NCBI GenBank assembly: GCA_020152595.1
Contig: JAIGNY010001849.1
Span: 535,501 to 599,500, forward strand
Origin: Chiridota heheva
Lineage: Eukaryota > Echinodermata > Holothuroidea > Apodida > Chiridotidae
DNA length: 64,000 bases
Direction: 5' to 3'
Below are positions 60,201 through 64,000 of this stretch, piece by piece. The notes beneath the pieces are model-generated. The model saw nothing but the letters and a program-made list of their open reading frames with translations, made no database searches and was not told where the DNA came from. Position numbers and translations under genes: made by a program. Each line of letters starts with the position of its first letter. Position 1 is the first letter of the stretch.

Positions 60201-62409
60201 TTGATGGTACAAATAGCGGTCAAAGGGCATCTCCACATACCACCCAATCTATAAATCAACATCTCCACATCTTTTGGGCAAAGATTCACCCATGCAAAAA
60301 AAAAAACTGGGTCAAGATTCACTTTGGTCAATTTTTTTAGGTGAAGTTTCTGGGGCCTAGGATTCCATAGGTAGATTATATTAAGTATGGGGATCAAATG
60401 AACTCTAAAACTATTCTAGGCATGTTGGAATTGCAAGGGAGCAAAGGTATGCCTTCTAGAAGCCCTCTGAGAAGAGGTATGCCCTCTAGAGAGTGCTAAT
60501 ATTCTAGTTATTTTTCAGTTCCAAGGCTGATTTGACGTTAATGATTTAATTTCAATGCATTTCGTCGTTTAGATTGAAGAATTTTGACAAATATTCACCC
60601 ATCTGCAATAGTTTTTGGCGAAGATTCACCTCACTTGAAAAAAATTTTTTAGCTCGAGATTCACACCACCCAAAAATATTTTAGGTCAAGATTTACCCAT
60701 ACTTCAAATTTTTGACCTAAGATTCAACAGTAATCGTAACGCCTGAATCTTAAACCTGCCTCAGGGGTCTGTGAACATGCTGTTTGACTGCTGCATTAGT
60801 CAGTACAATATGTTATGTGCTACTTAACTGGACATATCTGACCATTGGTGTTGTGCTTAATACCACAAAGTTACATTTAATTATACTCAGCACCATAGTT
60901 CTTCTTTACAAAGTGGGAGGTTATGCATGGGGCCATACTTTTCCTCTACAAAAGTAGTGGAAAAGTGTGAAAATTTTGCCAAAGGGAAACAAATGCCCCG
61001 TCCCCCGGAAATTGCTTCAGTGCTTATACTTCGTAAGTAGCAATGGTATTAATACTTGTGTAAACAAAAGAGCAAGAGATTGCAAAACTTTTATTTCTGC
61101 TTCATGGAAACATTTCAAGAAGTATTCGTGCATCCATGTTTAAACCTGGGTTTGCAAGCCTTTTGTAAAACAAGAATTACTACATAATAGGCAAGATTGT
61201 GTTTGCCATGCAAAAATAAGCAGTTTCTGATTTCCCTGGGATTGTCTTTTCAAATGTGTTAAACAACCAGTTTCTTCCAGTGGCATGGTGAGCGGGGTTG
61301 GGTTCAATTAAAATTGTGTAATTTGTAATTATCAATTACCAATCTCTGGGCAGCTGTAATTGTAATTGACAATTTCTGGGCCGCTATAATTGTAATTGTA
61401 ATTGAACTAAAAAAACTGATGTAATTGAAATATCTGCAGGCAATTTACAAGTACAATCAATACAATTCTTGTTTATAATTTTTGTGTTTCTGTTTTTTGA
61501 GACCCAGTCATAAGACTCCTTGAAATCAGTCATTAAATACTGTATCCTGTTAATGAAAACTCCTTTAAATATAGTGGGTATTGTTCAACTTCCTGTTAGG
61601 AGCTGTGAACGTTCACGGATATTAGTAAACATGTAAAAGCCAAAAAAAGCGAGTGTTAATCGTTTACATGCATTTAGTATTGTAATTTTCGGAAATACAC
61701 CAAAATTGCTACAAATTTACGATGCTAAGTAAAAAAATCGCGCAACCACTATGGCAAAAGTATTGATTCTATTGCCCAAAAAGACGCTAATATTTTGCTT
61801 TTCAAATTGTTTAAAGTTTACTTCTACAGTATAAATCATCATTTTTATGGAAAATGCGCATAGAAATTTAGTTTAGAAAGAACAGATAACTAAGTTCCTT
61901 TCAATGTAATTTAAACTCAACATCGCGTAACTTTTTTGCTGTACTCGCAGCAAATTTATTTGACTTATCAGGTAATACACGTAAAAGTACTGATTGTCAA
62001 GATTGAAGTACTTTGACCGTGTCTTTGTTGGTCGAATTGACAGCTTGTAACAGTAAAACAGCCCTTGATTGAGTGAGATTTAAAGCCTTATGAAGTTACA
62101 TTATAACCTACTGTTAGCTTCACTGTTTACTGCTGCACATTCGCGGTGCATTTCACAAGTTACTCGGTTTTGGCAAAATCAAAGTGCAAAATATCCCCAT
62201 TTATAGGTGATTACTGCGCATTTGTGATTTTCACATTTAAAAAATATTATGCTAATCGGGTTCAACAGTTACAGTTTGTAAAAAGTTATTGATTGGAATT
62301 TTGTCAGCCGAATATGTGCATAATTTGAATCATGAATGATCATGTTGATTTTTAAAAGCAAGACTGACTATGCAAAATGATTACTCGCAATGAAGTAATT
62401 AGTAAACAT
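57291..62409. other. Unique sequence without recognised genes
   Basis: No exon could be supported. Small patches noted: poly-G runs near 59110; a degenerate repeat around AAGATTCACC at 60290-60725; and a TAATTGTAATTG-rich stretch at 61300-61450 of the kind found near the ends of some hAT MITEs. Confidence 0.4.
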
Positions 62410-63910
62410 TATTATTATTATTATTATTAACAACTTATATAGCGCAATACAGACATTATAGATACAACGTAACGAATGCGCTTCACATGACATACAAATT
62501 AAATTCTAAAAGACAAAATGATGATAAAAATGGCTATGGCTAGTAAAACATAAAAATACTTAAGATATCAAAAAGTTCAAAATGTTCAAATTTATACGCT
62601 GGAAATTGATGAGAAGTATAAAAATATTCAAAATAAATATTCAGAAACAGTATATGTACAATAAATTTAAAACAAGATAACATTTTAAATGATTATAAAA
62701 TAAATTCTCTAGTAAAAGATCGTCTTAAGACATTTCTTAAAAGATTCAAAATTACGCTGCTCCTAACATTGAAAGGGAGATTATTCCATAATTTGGGGCC
62801 ATACACACTGAAAGACCTATCTGCAAAGCGTTTTTGCGGACGTAAAGGAATTTCTAGGAAAATACCATTGTTCATGGATCGCAATCCAGGACGCGTTTTT
62901 GATAAATTAGGTTTTATTAAGTCTATAAGATAATGTGGTGCGGTATTATTCAAACATTTAAAAATAAGTGAAGCAATTTTAAAATCAATGCGAGCCAATG
63001 GGTAACCAATGTAAATCTTTGAGGGTTTGTGTGGAACTATCTCTATAGTCCCTTCCAAGAATAAATTTTGCAGCAATGTTTTGTATTGATTGAAGCTTAT
63101 TTAATTCACAAATAGGTAAACCGATTAAAATAGCATTAGCATAATCTAAATGAGATATAACAAGACATTGCACAAGTGTTTTACATACATCAATGGTGAG
63201 AGAGTAGCCGAATTTGTTTGAGTCTTTGAATGTTTAACATAGCAATTTGGCATTTTTTGTAACATGAGATCTAAGAGACAATGTTTCATCAAGCAGGGCA
63301 CCCAAATATCTAATGGTATGTGATTTGTTCACATTAGTACCAACTACATTAATATCATTTGTGCTACATTTTCTTAATTGCTTATCATGACCAAATAAAA
63401 TAAATTGTCTTTGCATCATTCATTTTCAGTCGATTAGAGTCCATCCAATGTTTAATGTTAATCATGCAGTCCTCAATATCAGTTTTACATTTAATTTCAG
63501 AGTTACGATTATTACTATAAAATGATCCCCTAATTGCATGGTCATCGGCATAGCCATAAAGTGTTAAATCATGTGAAATCATTTCCTGCATGGTACTGGC
63601 ATAAACTAGATATAAAAAGGGGCCTAGGCATGATCCTTGTGGCACAGAAAAATCCAAATACCGAGTAGTTGAGAACATATTTTCCATAGTGACTCTAAAG
63701 CATCGTGACTTCAAATAGGACTGAAACCAGAGAAGAGCGGTGCCTTCTATACCAAATTTAACATTTAAAACTTTGAGCAATATTTCATGGTCTACCGTGT
63801 CAAATGCGGCACGTAGGTCTATACAAGACAACGCAGAGACCTCTTGCCTTTCCATAGACCAAAGTAGATCGTTCATTAATTTGGTCAAAGCCGTAAACAT
63901 TTGTTTACAA
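62410..63910 (-). mobile_element. CR1-like LINE, 3' half, frameshifted
   Basis: RT from TALTKLMNDLLWSMERQEVS through SCIDLRAAFDTVDHEILLKV (motif A), VPQGSCLGPFLYLVYAS (motif B) and LYGYADDHAI (catalytic YADD, about 63527-63556). It continues to WMDSNRLKMNDAKT, then shifts frame near 63390-63419 (FILFGHDKQLRKC, IRYLGALLDETLSLRSHV). The thumb and C-terminal blocks follow: HLDYANAILIGLP, LKDLHWLP, RIDFKIASLIFKCLN and FSVYGPKLWNNLP, ending near 62693. The 3' end has CTATATAAG-like sequence and an (AAT)n tail (ATT repeats at 62410-62430). The 5' part, with the endonuclease, is missing or beyond the window. Confidence 0.9.
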
Positions 63911-64000
63911 GGATTTGCAAGCGCAGTGTACATGCTAAACGATCACAGCTCTTCTCTGTGGAAAAAAAGATGCCTCTGTTTTGTATTACTGCATCAATTC

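Noticed and set aside
61300-61450. TAATTGTAATTG-rich stretch as a hAT MITE
   Set aside because: Similar sequence occurs near some hAT ends, but no second end or 8-bp duplication was found.

Overview
This is eukaryotic nuclear DNA: GT-AG introns, several families of non-LTR retrotransposon, tRNA-derived SINEs and many minisatellites. The one gene I recognise, the 3' end of a myosin phosphatase targeting subunit (PPP1R12/MYPT), and the transposon mix suggest a marine invertebrate animal, possibly an echinoderm or other deuterostome. I cannot fix the species. There is no prokaryotic content, no CRISPR array, and no tRNA or rRNA gene that I can support.

Left part (1-9 kb): four plus-strand exons (1457-1583, 2699-2833, 5293-5343, 7047-7133) give the Ser-rich linker, coiled coil and C-terminal leucine zipper of PPP1R12 and end in a stop codon. 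Earlier exons lie outside the window. The introns hold a 54-bp minisatellite, two short transposons with terminal inverted repeats, a SINE and a 1.2-kb array of a 16-bp unit.

Middle (12.9-24 kb): a decayed 4.6-kb minus-strand LINE with ORF1 zinc knuckles, endonuclease, reverse transcriptase and RNase H domains, then a 1.85-kb array of an 18-bp unit and a 1.2-kb array of a 25-bp unit.

Right part (26.8-52 kb): a second gene runs on the minus strand, convergent with PPP1R12. It was pieced together from splice sites and phase-compatible exons at 51970-52034, 46061-46198, 45298-45407, 39796-39936, 36603-36667, 32395-32432 and 26777-26965. It encodes a multi-pass membrane protein with about six visible hydrophobic segments, so possibly seven-TM, and a basic, Ser/Pro-rich tail. 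I do not recognise the family. One junction or exon (39796-39936) has a reading-frame conflict. Its introns carry minisatellites, some ending within about 30 bases of a splice site, plus RTE-, CR1- and Tx1/L1-like LINE fragments, a Ty3/gypsy gag-protease relic and SINEs.

Far right (52-64 kb): a large TA tract, several minisatellites, a roughly 200-bp-arm foldback element, a second 3' end of the 12.9-kb LINE family, and a minus-strand CR1-like LINE at the edge. By my own adding-up, tandem arrays fill about 13 kb, roughly a fifth of the window. I see no clear new biological system. The best leads are the unrecognised membrane protein gene, a minisatellite that seems to have grown out of LINE coding sequence, and a minisatellite apparently split by a transposon.
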